Positions 13,246 through 26,400 of a DNA stretch of 64,000 nucleotides are shown in pieces (the first letter of the stretch is position 1; each line of letters begins with the position of its first letter). The translations under genes and the position numbers were made by a program. Under the pieces are notes generated by a model. The model was not told the origin of the DNA and ran no database searches. It was given only the letters and a program-made list of their open reading frames with translations. This stretch comes from Ditylenchus dipsaci (Eukaryota; Nematoda; Chromadorea; Rhabditida; Anguinidae), in the NCBI GenBank assembly GCA_004194705.1, contig SADC01001284.1, positions 62,001 through 126,000 of the forward strand. The letters run 5' to 3'.

Positions 13246-13977
13246 TGGGGGGGACTATAAAAGTTCCTTAAATCTTGAACTGAATGATAAGAACATTATT
13301 CTGAATTGAATCGATCTCAATCAATAGGCCAAAAGTGATATCGATCTATTATTGGCTCTGACATATTCCCTGAACTAAAAAGAAGGTAAGAAAAACACGT
13401 CCGTGAGCTTGGAGGGCATGCCAGCGTAGGCTAGCTTGCGTCTAAGCTCTAAGACTTAACCTAAAACAGCAGGATGACCGAGGCAATTTGAAAGGTTGAT
13501 TACTATACGAACAAGTACCGCAAAATGGACTGCTCAGCGATTGGGTACACATTGTGATTGGGTACAGAGATTGGGTACAATTGCGATTGGGTACGGTTTT
13601 CAATGAAATTATTCACATGAACCTGTTTGAGACATACGCTTAAGCCTGTCCTTACGGGCGCTGGACTACCCCGCGCCTAAGGCTTTGCATAAGTTAAAAA
13701 ATGCATAAAAAAATGAAAATTTATGCCATTAAAAATATAGTTTCTATAAACAAACTTCAGTCTTTTATGGTTAAATATCGACCTTAGTATCGAATACCGC
13801 CCATAAATTTTTTTCTTTCAAAAAGAGATGGTCAAATACATGCTTTTGAATTTCAGGTATTCATTCGTTAGAAACAAACCTGAAAATCCGAACAGAGGTT
13901 CAAATATTCGGAAAAGTTTTCGAATTGGCGGGTACAAATTTTAAACAAGTGACCCTTTAGAGACCCATTTAAAACAC

Positions 13978-14182
13978 TATTAAAGAACCATACTTGTTGA
14001 TGCAAATGAGAATTTGACAAATTCAAATGCACGCGAGACACTTCTCTTTCTTCTCTTACCGTACTCTTTTGAGCCGCTCAAAATAACTCCAAAGAGTAGA
14101 GGAGAGACGAAAGAGAAGTGTCCCGCACGCATTTGAATTTGCCAAACTTTTATTTGCGTCAACAAGTATGGTCCTTCAAAAG
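13978..14182. repeat. Palindromic MITE
   Basis: The two halves mirror each other: GAACCATACTTGTTGATGCA at the left and TGCGTCAACAAGTATGGTCC at the right. Inner mirrored segments ACACTTCTCTTTC and GAAAGAGAAGTGT flank a centre with AGAGTA-type repeats. Confidence 0.8.
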
Positions 14183-15274
14183 GTATTGAAATATACCGTA
14201 TTTTCTCTAATTATAGACCCGAGTCTATAATTTTTCAACCCTATGAAAAACGGAAAATTTCGAGGTCACGAGGTCATCTTTCGAGGTCATCAGTACAGCC
14301 TTCCTTTCGATTGGAAAATACTTTTTATGGCATAAATTTAAGTTTTGACTCCTCTCTTTCTTTTCTAACCTTTTTTCCCAGTGAAAAAACCTTCAAATCT
14401 GATATTCTAGTTTTTAATAAAATATCATTACTAGAAACTGTAGGCCACAAGAGGCCTTCGCTCTGGCCTTAGGTATCTTCTCTCTTTTGTTCCTTTTCAG
14501 CTCTCGGTTTACCCACGGGCCCTAGTGCAGAAGCGGTTGCCAAAATTTGTCTAGGTCATGGTCTTTGGTCATCGTCTTTGGTCATCGTTGTCTTGGTCAA
14601 CAAACCATAATATATTTTTTTAAACCAAAGGAACACAAAGGTCACTTAAAAATTTTAATTCAATCCAAGTTGAAACAATATTTTAATTTCCCCACTGCCG
14701 ACCCCAAAACAATAACAACAACAATTCCCTTAAGGAAAATGGGGAAAGGAGATGAGTGGTGCAGATTGCTGCAGCTCTCAGATTCAATTTCTCCCCTCAC
14801 TACTACTTCTCCCACACACCCACCCATCCTAAATAAACACAGAGACATAGGGGGCAACCCTTTTAAATTATTATTATCGGACCAGTACTAGAAAGTAAGC
14901 ATCTGAACAAGCTATTTTTTGGTGTGGTTTTGCTGGGAAAGTTGCTTTTAAGGAACTTGTTTGTCTAAGCAAATCATAACCACCAACACCTTTTTTAAGT
15001 AAAACATAGCAATAACACAAGGTGGAAAAAAGATTGGTGAACCCGAAAAAATAATGATCAATAAATACTGCGCGATTTCTGGCAGAACCCGGTCAAAAAA
15101 ATGTAAGTAGAAAATTATTGATGTTACTGTAGTTTGACCAAACTCCGCAGAATAGTTTGAGGAATACATAGATTACAAGATTTAAAAAAATCAAAAATTT
15201 TTTAAAACTTAAATTACAAAAAAAGATCCACGGACTACAAAACATTTTACCTCACACTTACCTGTTATATACCG

Positions 15275-15513
15275 TATTTACTCTAATAGTAGCCCGGGGC
15301 TACTAGTTTTCAACCACCCTCTTTGGGGGAAAGGCTACTATAAGAGGGGGGGGCTATAATTAGGGGGATCAAAATCGGCCTAAATAGGCCGATTTTCAGG
15401 GGGCTACTATTTTTCAACTCCAACCAACACCCCCTCCTCCTCCTAAGGGGGGAGTTCTATTAGAGAGGGGAGGCATAATTAAAAGGGGGCTACTATTAGA
15501 GTGAATACGGTAG
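15275..15513. repeat. MITE with ACCGTATTTACTCTAATAG ends
   Basis: The left end ACCGTATTTACTCTAATAGT and right end ACTATTAGAGTGAATACGGT are inverted copies, and the interior is rich in GGGGCTACTA. The same end type bounds the elements at 20809-21042 and 49688-49808. Confidence 0.8.
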
Positions 15514-15854
15514 TAGTAAAAAAGCCAAATAGCGTCGCTTTTTAATAGATTATCATTTATGTGTAATTTTTTGTAACAGCATGTATTAGCTAAAAGTACT
15601 CATAAGTCCGAATCACAAACATAATTTCAAAGACATTCCTGGTTGCCGAGATATTTCCTAAAGTAGCAAGATCGTTCTTTGAAATATTGGATCTCCTACT
15701 TCTAGTCATGTCACTGCAATCAAATTTCTTTTTGCAAATTCTATATTGTGATTCAGATTTCTGAGGAAAAATATTTAGCTTCTAGGTGACACGGGAAAGC
15801 AAAATTTTTGATATACATAATATTAATTGTATAACATTTGTAATAAAAAAACCC

Positions 15855-16075
15855 CCGTTGGACATAGGCGTGCACAGCGATCCGTGACGTTTCATCACCT
15901 CGGCCGGTTAGTCACCCGGGAGGTTTCGTAACCTTCTATAAAAACGGGACGTTTCGTCACCTTTCACTAAACTTTAACAAACACTCAAAAATATATGACG
16001 AAATGTCCGTGTCCGGTGATTTGTCACTTATAAATTACGGTACGTGACATATGTCCACCGGACCAAAATTTCGTC
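15855..16075. repeat. Inverted-repeat segment with GTGACGTTTCATCACC motifs
   Basis: GTGACG(T/A)TTCGTCACC-like units appear in both orientations (near 15890, 15955, 16000 and 16045), with GGACATAGG-like and GTCCACCGGAC-like ends. The element class is not clear. Confidence 0.5.
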
Positions 16076-16289
16076 GCGCTCAATCGCCGCATACTTTTCA
16101 CTAGATTTTGGTTATTAAAGCTGGTCAAAAAGCACCTCGATATTTATTATAGTTGAATAGTTTGACTTTTTGCGTCGGCCCTTCTAAGTAAACCAACCTG
16201 AAAGTGTGTTTTATATAACATAACAAGATGGAAACACGCGTATGTAAGGGTATTCTACCCCGTTTTGGTCACGGGAGCTAGGCAAAAAA

Positions 16290-16400
16290 GAGCTAGGCAA
16301 AAAAAGAGCTCCCAAGCCCCTGCGCCCCCTTCGGGGCGCAGGGGGCTTGGGAGCTTGGAGTTGAGATGCTCGCACGCACATATACCTTAAAAGAAGTCCT
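16290..16400 (-). repeat. Hairpin repeat family, fragment with GC-rich palindrome
   Basis: A near-perfect palindrome CCCCCTGCGCCCC...GGGGCGCAGGGGG is followed by GAGATGCTCGCACGCACATA. This is the inverted arm seen in the 23465-23700 copy. Confidence 0.65.
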
Positions 16401-16984
16401 AGAGGTAACAAATTATTTATGTTCAAAATCCAGGTGGATGCCCACAGGGTTTCAAGTGGTGCGCCATGGTTGTCATACTGCACCCACGCTCATAATACAC
16501 CAAAATGACCGCGAAGAGTTTAGCTATCTGATAGTAGTAAGCATAGACTAATTTTATTTGTAAAGTTTGAACAAATCACATGTTTTTTTCGGTTTTTTTT
16601 CGGTCAATTCGGTTGTTTCGCCCGAATTGACCGATAAAAAACCATTTTTGTCGCGCGACAAATACTTTTAAAAATCTGTTTTGTCCGGTTGCCAATTAAA
16701 TTATTAAACCTTTTTTCGAAAAGCTCCAGTAAAAAATTTGAAAAGAATCAGCAAGAACTTCTCAGCCTATGTCAGCAATTACTACTCGTGACCAGGCAGA
16801 TGTGAATAATAGCTTTTCGGGTTCAGCTCATACCAAATAGCAATGTGCTTGCTGATATACCAGGTTTGAGGACTTTTAAAAAAAACCATTAATTTTTCAA
16901 TGCTTATTTTACGCAAGCGTTGTGTACAAAACATTTTCACGCATAGAAAGAAGCAAGTTGTTGATCCAAACCAACTAAATAGCG

Positions 16985-17185
16985 TGTATTCCATGAGAAA
17001 CTAAAACGGTACCCAGGCCTAAAATAGGCCGTGTACTAAAATAGTAAAACGGCCTAAAATCGGTATACGGCCTAAATAGGCCGTTACTTAAAAAAGGACT
17101 ATGCCGCCTAAAATAGGCCGTGAAAAAGTCCTAAAAACGGCCTATTTTTATACTGATAGGCCGTATATGAACATCCCTGGTCAGC
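16985..17185. repeat. CGGCCTAAAATAGGCCG-type clustered palindromes
   Basis: At least seven short units built on GGCCTAAAATAGGCC or GGCCGTATA occur in alternating orientation within 200 bp. No coding content is seen. Confidence 0.65.
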
Positions 17186-20100
17186 AGTAAAACACAACAT
17201 AACACAGCAAAAGAAAGAGTTCTCATCCACGAAACTTTCTCCGCGCCCAATCCATGCCCCATCACATAACAAGGGAAGAGGAAGTGAAACAATTAAAATA
17301 AGTAGTAGTAAAATTGATGGTCAAACTACTATAGTTAGTCAGAGGGGTAGATGGGTGACTCGCTTCCGTCACTATTCGCCTAGAGTCTGTTGTTAACAAA
17401 GGTGCGCAACTGCCCCCCTCCCCCAATAAAGTCGCCTTTTCCACTTGATTTCGGTTTGCTCTTCTTTTACTATTCCCCTGCTAGCATAATCTGTATACCA
17501 GCAGCACAAAGGCTTCTTCTTTTGACCACTGAAAATAAACACTAATACAAGTAGTAGTGGAAGTGGCTAGCTATAAACACTTATTTTTTAATGCGAGGGA
17601 ATGTATTTTAGTAGTGGCAAAATCGCAGGTCAGAGTCTTAGGCTAAGCAGTAAATTTTATTTTTATTTGTAAAAAAGCAACAGAACTGCTAATTAGCACA
17701 CTAAAAAAACAATAGGGGTACCAAGGCAAAGGCGGACTGGATTTGACACTAGGTCCGAATTTTCGATGTTTGGTAATGAGAGTAACCATCTAGTACATAA
17801 CGTTTCCTTAAAAAAGAATTTGAAAAAGCTTATTCGCCCGGATATGACTTCAAGTTAAATGGTCATTATTTGAAATTTTCAGCAATTACAACTTCAGTCA
17901 GAACCCCCCGCCTCCTAAAGAATTCCTTTAAAATTATGCTTTGTGACTCAGCTTTCTGAGCAAATTCTAGCAAGCACCAGAAAAAGATTTACACTTCCAT
18001 GAAAAACCATGAAAATTTCAAAATTAAACCGTGGAGAAACAAAACGGGTAATTCACCGAAACCATTTTCATAATTAATCCCTCCCAAATTCTAAAAAAGT
18101 GTCCATATTGGTTTTTTTTGTAAAATTTGCTGTCATTTCTACCCAATTCAAGCATTTAGAACTAAATAGGAACAGAGAAATTTCAATAATCAAAATAATA
18201 AAATTTGATTAAAACTGCATTACTAAATAAATCAGAAGGATTTCACAAATTAAACTTAAGAGTTCATTAAAATTTTTGAAACTGGTCAAATTCTTAAGCA
18301 ACTTATTTGGCTCAATCCATCAGCAGCTGGAGCAGCTAATAGAAACAATGATTGATTGGCCGGATGTGAGTGAGGGAGGAAGGTATTGTTGGACATAACT
18401 AGTGCATAGATCAGTAGCTAGCTAACCAGCTGGCGACTGGACTGAGAGGTGACCCACACATGTTGGCCAGGATTAGAAGAGTAGCAAATAGAAGCTTCTA
18501 GCTAAGGAACAGCAAGAGCCAAGAGTCCCCTTTTATTGGACCAAAGTATGGATCAGTGGCAGTTGCAAGCGAGAGATGAGAACTTTGACAATTGTGTTTT
18601 AATTTCTGAATTTTTAAGCTTGGAAGAGACTGTTTTTTACTGTTTTACAGGCGAGTCTCCATATAAAGACACCCCCAGTTCGTTCCCGCCTATGATCCGA
18701 CACTATTTTTAATCTAATTTTGTCCCAAAAATTTCACCCTAGTCCCAAGTCCGAGAAAACATTTTCCAACAAAACTTCCTAGCAAAGTCACACTAAAGTG
18801 CAGCGGTAGCAAACAAAGTGTAAAGTGGCTGAGGAAGAACTCGCTGACTAACCCAATTAAAAATTGTCGTCTTTCCTCCAAAATTCCTCACTTTGCTAAC
18901 CAAAAAAGAAACACTACACCAGCTAAAAACACCATTTTTCCCGCTGAAAAACTTTTTTTGTTCCACTCAACCAAAAAACTAACTAGAAAGGTGGTCCAGT
19001 GGAAGGAATGTGAGAAAGAATGTGTAGCTGTTTGGGTCAAAGGCAATCCAAAGGCACTTTGCAGACTATGGCAAGGACAGCCGCCCGATTGGATATTAAT
19101 GGAAGTGGAAGGGAGTGGATTAGTGCGGGCAACAGACTGCCTCATCCTTTTAAATCATTACCGCTCTATTTGGAGGGATTGGGTAACCACATGGACATGC
19201 TTGACTAACAGAAAAACTCAATGTAGATTTTGCTTGTTTACGTAGCAAAAATATGTCGTTCTAGTTATTTTTGAGGCACTTGCGAACGACGGCTAAAAGT
19301 TCGTAAATATGAGCCGCTAGTGGTACCCTTTTTGAATACCGAATTTCCTCTAATTAACGCGTTATGTTTTTGCCCCTTTTTTCGGCTCATGCTTGAGCGC
19401 AGGGTAGCCAGCGTATGTTAGGACGAGCTGGAACATGTGTTTGCTAAACTACAAAAATAAAAATCATGTCTAAGTCCGTCTTAACAAACACCCGGTCTAA
19501 CCTACGCATAAATAATGGGCATTTAAGTGGTCCGACTAAACTAAATAGTTAAAAAACTTTGCTTTAAAATTGTTGAAAAATTTGAAGTTTCAGCCCTCTT
19601 TAAATTTTTTAAGGATTTTGGAGTTTTTTGAAGCGACCTGTATCTTATTGAATGTGTAAGTTATGAGTAGACTGTATCTCTGAGTTTTAGCTGACGACTG
19701 TGGTATATTTTTTATTGTTCTGGTGCTGTTGTGAATATTATTATTCGATTTGTAAATCTTGTTTGATGACCAGTCATAATAAACAAATTTATTATTTGTA
19801 GAATGTAATATCATAAATAAAAATTTCATAAACCTTGTTGACTATTTCTTCGTCGTCATCATCTGGGAATCCTCTCTCTAGTTGTGAAATATGAGTTTTA
19901 AATTATAAAAAATTAAGTACGCAGGAACAAGGGCAGTATAATGAAAAAAGCACTTTTTCAAATTGAAAATTTACCGTTTCTGATCTCAATTTTTTGATCT
20001 CAATTTTCTGATCTCAATTAACAAAATATGGTCATTTTTGTGAATTATTTGACTGCCATTCGAATTTTTTAGCCAAAACATTTTTCTTCAGTATTATAAG

Positions 20101-20428
20101 AAATAAAAAAAAATTCTTAGATTTGCTGGGAAATTAGGCATTTGCTCCAAAATCGCTCTAAAAGTATTTGTTGGAGCAACCACCCAAGCCTAGGTAAAAG
20201 TTGAGCCCAAATTCATATAAAAACTGTCTGGTCCAATTTGTTGCTCAGATTCTGGTGCATTTTAGGCTTTTCATCATTAATTTTATGGTATATAACTTCA
20301 AGATGCAGGAAAAGTATTTTATATATCAGTAACATTCAATAAAAAAGGTTATAAATACAAAACATGCAACCTTTCATTTTATTTATCTCAAGAACCTAAA
20401 ATAAATAAATATCACAAACAACTAATAT

Positions 20429-23400
20429 TCATTTCTTATGCGGATTTAGCAAATTTCGCACTGCGCTGTCCACCGAATTCCAGTCATCCCCAATTTGTTC
20501 GGCTACATGCATGTAGTTGTTGGCAGCAGCAGAATTTCTTGGACCTTGATTGCCTGCTCTCGGCTGGCCACCTTGTTGAGGGGCATTTCCTTGGCTTTGC
20601 AAATAGTCATCATCTGCCGTGAAGTCGTATTGTTGCTGTGGAGCTTTTGGTCTGAAAAAACGTAATGGACATCTGTCAAATTTACGGACATAAAAATGTG
20701 TGTTTAAGAAGTAAGAATCGAACGAGCGTGATTTTTTTTGCCCCGTGTTAAATATTTGTTCTAAATATGCAAAAAAGCTCGGACAGAGCAGGAATCGAAC
20801 CATCATACCGTATATTCTCTATTAGAAGGCCCGGGCCTTCTATTTCAACCCTAAAAAAGTCGGAAAAAAATATTTCGATTTTGAGATTTTTGAATGCTCA
20901 ACTAAAATTTTAAAGTGGACAACTAAGAAACGCGAAAAACATATTGCGAATTCTTTTTCTAGGCTGATATATAGTCCTCAAGGGGCCTTCTATTAGAGAG
21001 GCCTTCTATTAGAGAGGGCCTTCTAATCGAGAATATACGGTAATAGTGTTGAAATATTATAATCGAGGAAAATGACGCATTGCACGCACCCGACAGAGAT
21101 CGATCCACACATCGATTTTAAAAATCGATAATTATGCATTTTCAGTCTACGAACCAAACGCCAATTGTTGAAAAATGCAAGGAGATTGCTTGGCCGCTCT
21201 CGTAGATTCCTTTCCACGCAATGAAAACTCCGGTAAGGTTTGATAGCATAGTATTAGTGCGGTGCAAGCCGTTAAAATTTGGTCGTACGTTCGGTTCCTT
21301 CGCGAGGTATGTTCTCTTTATCGACTTTTACTAAGACAAAAACCAAAAAAATTAAAAAAATTCAGTTGTTCATAAGACAACAAAAAAACGACCAAATACT
21401 CACCTCTCAGCGACATTCCTTTGCGGCGGATATCCGCCTCGAGCAGCAGGAGGTTGATTAGAACGTGGATCAGCCGCATTCAAGTTGTATTCTCCGTAGG
21501 CTTTGGAATTAGCGGCTGGTTGTTGTCTCATGTCTGAAACAGAACCTAATGAAAATATTGAAATTTGACTACAAAAAGCCTACCATTTCCCGGAGCTGAA
21601 TTGCCAGGGTTCACATTACCAAACACTCGTTTCGCTCCCAAAGGCTCCAGATTGGCATTTGGCTTGACAGGCTTGCCTTTTCCATCTGCTGCTGCAGCAG
21701 CTGCTCCGTTCCTCCCACCCATTTGCGGAGCTTTCCACCAGCAAATTGCTGTTGCCTTTGCCAGTAGCGGGCATTGTCCGCACCTGTCGCTGGTTCTTGT
21801 CTCGAGAATCTTGGATCGGAGGGTGTTGATGGGCAGGAGGACGTTGACCGCCAGCCATCATTTGACTGGTTTGACGCTGCTGAGGAGGGGCTCCAGATTG
21901 GCGATTGAAATAGGACACATCTTCCTGGAATTTTTTTGCATAAGAAAACGATTTTTTTTTAAATAGCTGTAAGCTATCCAAATTACCTGTTGCTCATGCT
22001 CTTCCTCCTCATCTTCTTCATCCTCCTCCTCTTCCATGTCCTCCTCATTATACTGCTGTTGCTGGTACTGCTGATGCTGGTATTGCTGCTGCTGCCTCTG
22101 CTGTTGAAAATTTTCTCGTTGCTGTTGCTGATTCTGAGTCACCGTATTCCTCCTTGGAACGGGCGATTGATGCTGCTGTTGTTGTGGCATGGGCTGCTTC
22201 TTATTGCTGAACGCAAAGGTCAGTCTGTTAATGGAGGACTCAATCTCGCACGGGTCTCTTTCTTCCTCCATTTGATCGTCGTCGTAGCCAGGGTACACAT
22301 AGTCAACCTGTAATAGGCAGAAATAGTAAGTGTATGCAAGTTTGAACTAAATTTTAGAAAGCTGAAATTTCCAAGGATGAATCGAACTTGTGTCCTTATC
22401 TCATTAAAAAAAGACGCACCAAGCTCAAGTCAGTGAGCCACAACGAATATCGTTGTGACTAAGTAATATACTAACCTCTTCATTCAACTCTGGCTGAGCG
22501 TAACCGGCTCGAGGACGCGAACCGGAAGCACTAGCGCCTCCAGTCAATTGATTAACTGTAGCTGCAGCAGTAGCCGAATTTCCGCCTCCAATCTTGCGCA
22601 TAATGTCCATCAACTCCTGAGGACTTGTTCCTAAAGACTTAAAGTCGATGTTGGACGGATTGCTTCGCTGTTCTTGAGGCTGTTGCTGCTGGGCCTGCTG
22701 CAACATAGCGGAGAGAACACCCAACTGATGACTGTCCTGCTGATTGTTACTAGAATTGCTGGATGACTGACGAGCGCCGTCCTCATATTGTCGACCATAG
22801 TTTGGAACTGGAGGGGGAGGGGTGGCTGCGCCTCTAGCCCTCAATTGACTGATATCAACGGTGTCCAAGTCCACATTGAAGGTGATGGCCAACTGACGAA
22901 GTAGCGGGTGGGTGATCACATCTTCTGGAGGGATGCCCATTTCTTGACACACTGAGAAGACTGTTTGAGCCGAGATAAACCCTTCCTCATCGAAGACTGA
23001 TTGCAACTCTACCATGGCACCCATAACTTTGCGTTTCTTTGCCATATCGTCAGCTTTGGGAGCATTGCGAGACGGACGAGTAGGTGCATCCATGGGTCTG
23101 GGAGAGGCTTGTTGACGACTATTCGATGGCAAGTCAGAAGCCAGCTGAAAAAAACATGAAAATAATGAGTTAAAATAGCCAAAGACGAAAATTTTGAGAT
23201 TTTAAAACGGCTTTTTAGATGACTGCTCCATGTGGTTTGCGTGCTTTTTAAGCTGAGGTTTTAGAAGCTTTGGCTTAGAAATTTAGCTTGAAATCTCAGT
23301 TATAGAATAAGTCTAGGCAGGCATGCTGCTAGATCATTTTTATTGATTAAAAATATAATAAAGTTTTTGGCCTGTTTCCCTTCCAAAATTTAATAATCTT

Positions 23401-26400
23401 TGATGTATAATCGTTTTTTCTTAAATACTGAAGTGGTTTTCAATGTACGACTTCGGCATTTAAAGAAACTCTGGTATGCATATATTTTTTATGCATCCAC
23501 AGTCACTTTCCAGTGATTTTTATCTAAGGTATGTGGGTGTGCGCATCTCAATCCCAAGCAACCAAGCCCCTGCGCCCCCGAAGGGGCGCAGGGGGCTTGG
23601 TTGGTCAGAGATGCGTGCACTCACTTACCTTAGACATGATTCCGAGCAAGACTCTTGATCATAAAATGCATAAAGAGCTCTTTTTGCCCAGCTCCAGTGA
23701 CTAAAATGGGGTAGAATACTTTTGAATATGTCGGATTGTTTCTTTTTTTTAGGGTATCTGGATACCCTTTCAGGTTGCTTTACCTTGGTTGCCCAAGGCA
23801 AAAAGCAAAAGCACTCTTTAGTTGAACCAGCACTGCTCAAAATTTTTTAATAGTTAGAATCTCCTGATGACTGAGATTGTTTATTGTGCGCAGATGCGCG
23901 CACTTAAGGTGATTTCAAGCACTTTAAATACAGCGTGACAAATTGAGCCGGACCTTTGCTTGGAGCACCAGCCATCTCACGATTTGCTTATCAAAATCAT
24001 ACCATAGCCTTTCCCGCCGTGTTCATAGGGTCTCTGGTTGATGGAGCATTGCGCGATCGATCCTCAAAGGAGCCAGTGTTTGGTGCAGCTTGTTCAGTGG
24101 CCGGCAGTGCTTCATAGGCAGGAGATGGTACATCCTGTTCGGCACCTAGAGACGACACATATAGTTCCATGGCACCTCGTTTGTCGCCGATCTTGTCTAA
24201 GAAGGCGGCTGCTTTGGCTCCCCAATTCTCAACTTTCGGCTCACCTTTCTTGGAGCTGGACGAGCTGGGCTTGGGCGACCTGGACCTAAAAATGGGTTGC
24301 AGAAAAGGACTCAAAATTGGTGTAAAAAATTTAAAAAAAATTACTTGGAACGACTGCGGCGAGAACTTCTCTCAGATTCTCTCTCCCCACGTCTGCGATC
24401 TCTTCTGGAACTCTTGCTATAAGGAGATCTGGAGCGGGAACGACGTGACCTAGACCGACTTCTCTCTGAAAACGATAGCCGAAAATTGTAAGAAAGTATT
24501 TTAATATTTGTAAGGTCACTGACCTCGTCGTCTTTCAGGCGAACGTCTGCGCGAAGGAGATCGCTCACGGCTCCTCTCACGGCTTCGGCGAGAGTCACTT
24601 GATCTGAAAATGAGCATTCGCTTTAATTATTGTTTTCTATAAAGAAAAAATCACTCAATCAAAATACTGTAAATGGTTTGAATAGAACTATGAAAACAAC
24701 ACACTTTTTTTGCTAAAAATTCAGTCAAAATAACAAGGGTGTCAAGTAATTTCAAAATAATTGTTTTCAATTTTTTTTCTACGGTGTTTCAGTAAAAACT
24801 TTCAACATATTTTATCATTTTCGCAGAAAAATTGACATGGTGAGCCAAAGTTGCGTTTTAGGGTGAAAAAAGTGTTGTGTCACCCAGTGCAATATTTGTG
24901 CGAAAATATGATTCCCGTCAAAAATGATTTCAACATGGTAGAAACACCATAGAAAAAATGTTAGCCTATTCCCTTGTGGTTTTGGCTAGAATTTGTGACA
25001 AAAAAGTATTTGCCAAGCTAGAATAGCAAAAATTAGATTGTTCTAAATTTTAGGAATAAACTGTAAATTTTAGTGTTTTCATAGTTGAGTTTGACTAACT
25101 TTGAATAAAACTCAAAGAGACTATGATTTTTAGGGGGGGGGGCAATTGACCATTTTGATTTTTTTTTTTTTTATGTTTTTCGGGCAGGAGTAAGATGCGG
25201 CAAATCACATTGCGACAAATCAAATTGCGGCAAAATCAGATTGCGGCAAATCAGATTGCGACAATTCAAATTGCGGCAAAATGAATTTCCGACAATTCAA
25301 ATTGCGACAATTCAAATTGCGGCAAAATCAAATTGCGACAATTCAAATTGCGGCAAAATCAAATTGCGGCAAATCATATTGCGACAATTTAAATTGCGTT
25401 AATCAATTTGAAACTTTCAAGTAATGCTTAATCTGCCACCACTATGTGGTCTCAATAAGCTGCCGTCTAAACAGGCTTGTTTGTGAGATGAGATTTTGCT
25501 AGAAACCAAAAAATTGACTAGCTGTACAAAAATCAGCAAACAATCGAACAGCATAATGTGCTGTTTGACAGCAAAAGTGTCGAATCTTGACCAGCACCAT
25601 AATTTCCCTACTAAATCTACTAAATTCAACATTAGAACATAGCTAACCATGTATACAACACCTAAAATAACGATCAACCCAAATAGCAGCCCAATGTGAC
25701 CCTCCCACTTATGCCGCAATTTGATTTTGCCGCAATTTGAATTGTCGCAATTTGATTTTGCCGCAATTTGATTTTGCCGCAATTTGAATTGTCGCAATTT
25801 GAATTGTCGCAATCTGATTTGCCGCAATCTGATTTTGCCGCAATTTGATTTGTCGCAATGTGATTTGCCGCATCTTACTCCTGCCCGTTTTTTCGTCATT
25901 CTTTCATAGAAAAATTTACTTTTTTCAATTTGTTTATACTATGAGATATTTATATGTCAATCTAGACATTTTTGATTTGTATTTTCATGAAATTCAAAAG
26001 TAAAGAAAGGGTAAATCCGAAGTACAATATCAAAAGTCTAAATTTCAGAAGAAAATCTTGTATTGAGGTTTTCTTTAGACTTTTATCGTACTTTTTTTCT
26101 CACCAGCTTGTAGCCCTTGATTTCAGCTTTTTAATGAGCTAACAAATTTTGCTAAATCATTTCCGAAATGTGAAAACTCATGACTTGGAAAAAAATTACA
26201 GCTAATTCTTTCAAAACCCCTAAATTTTTTATCTTTTTCAGACTCACGAGTTTTTATATTTCGACTGATGACTCAGCAGAGTTCGATAGCTCGTTAGAAA
26301 GTTGAGATCAAGGGCTACAAGCCAGTGCAAAAGAAATAAAAAAGCACGATAAAAGTCCAAAGTAAAATTTTAATACAAGATTGTCTTATGAAATTTAGAC

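Larger units (their letters stand above)
11611..20400. other. Intergenic region between TANC-like gene and large zinc-finger/RS gene
   Basis: No conserved coding exon is visible over about 8.8 kb. The open frames are short and have no family resemblance. The stretch holds several inverted-repeat elements (listed separately) and presumably the TANC-like promoter and 5' untranslated exons, because the first coding exon starts with a splice acceptor at 11610. C-rich and CT-rich segments occur around 14700-14830 and 17220-17450. Confidence 0.6.
20429..23144 (-). other. C-terminal Gln-rich and acidic region of the large gene
   Basis: Exons 22476-23144, 21989-22307, about 21584-21930, 21404-21533 and 20429-20651. 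The first holds a possibly folded segment, MGAMVELQSVFDEEGFISA to TFNVDLDTVD, then Gln/Ser runs. The second has QQQ runs followed by a 20-residue acidic run. The last encodes PKAPQQQYDFTADDDYLQSQ and stops at 20429. Exon 21584-21930 starts in one frame (EDVSYFNRQ) and ends in another (EPLGAKRVFGNV), so it carries at least one apparent indel. If the large model is two genes, this region is the likeliest separate piece. Confidence 0.75.

Noticed and set aside
14547..14891. 114-codon plus-strand open frame
   Set aside because: Low-complexity composition, no family resemblance and no splice context; likely chance.
21990..22313. Leu-rich 107-codon plus-strand frame resembling a membrane protein
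   Set aside because: It is the antisense of the CAG/GAG-rich exon of the large minus-strand gene.
25182..25886. CRISPR-like array of short repeats
   Set aside because: Units are directly adjacent without unique spacers and are mirrored on both sides, in eukaryotic intronic DNA.
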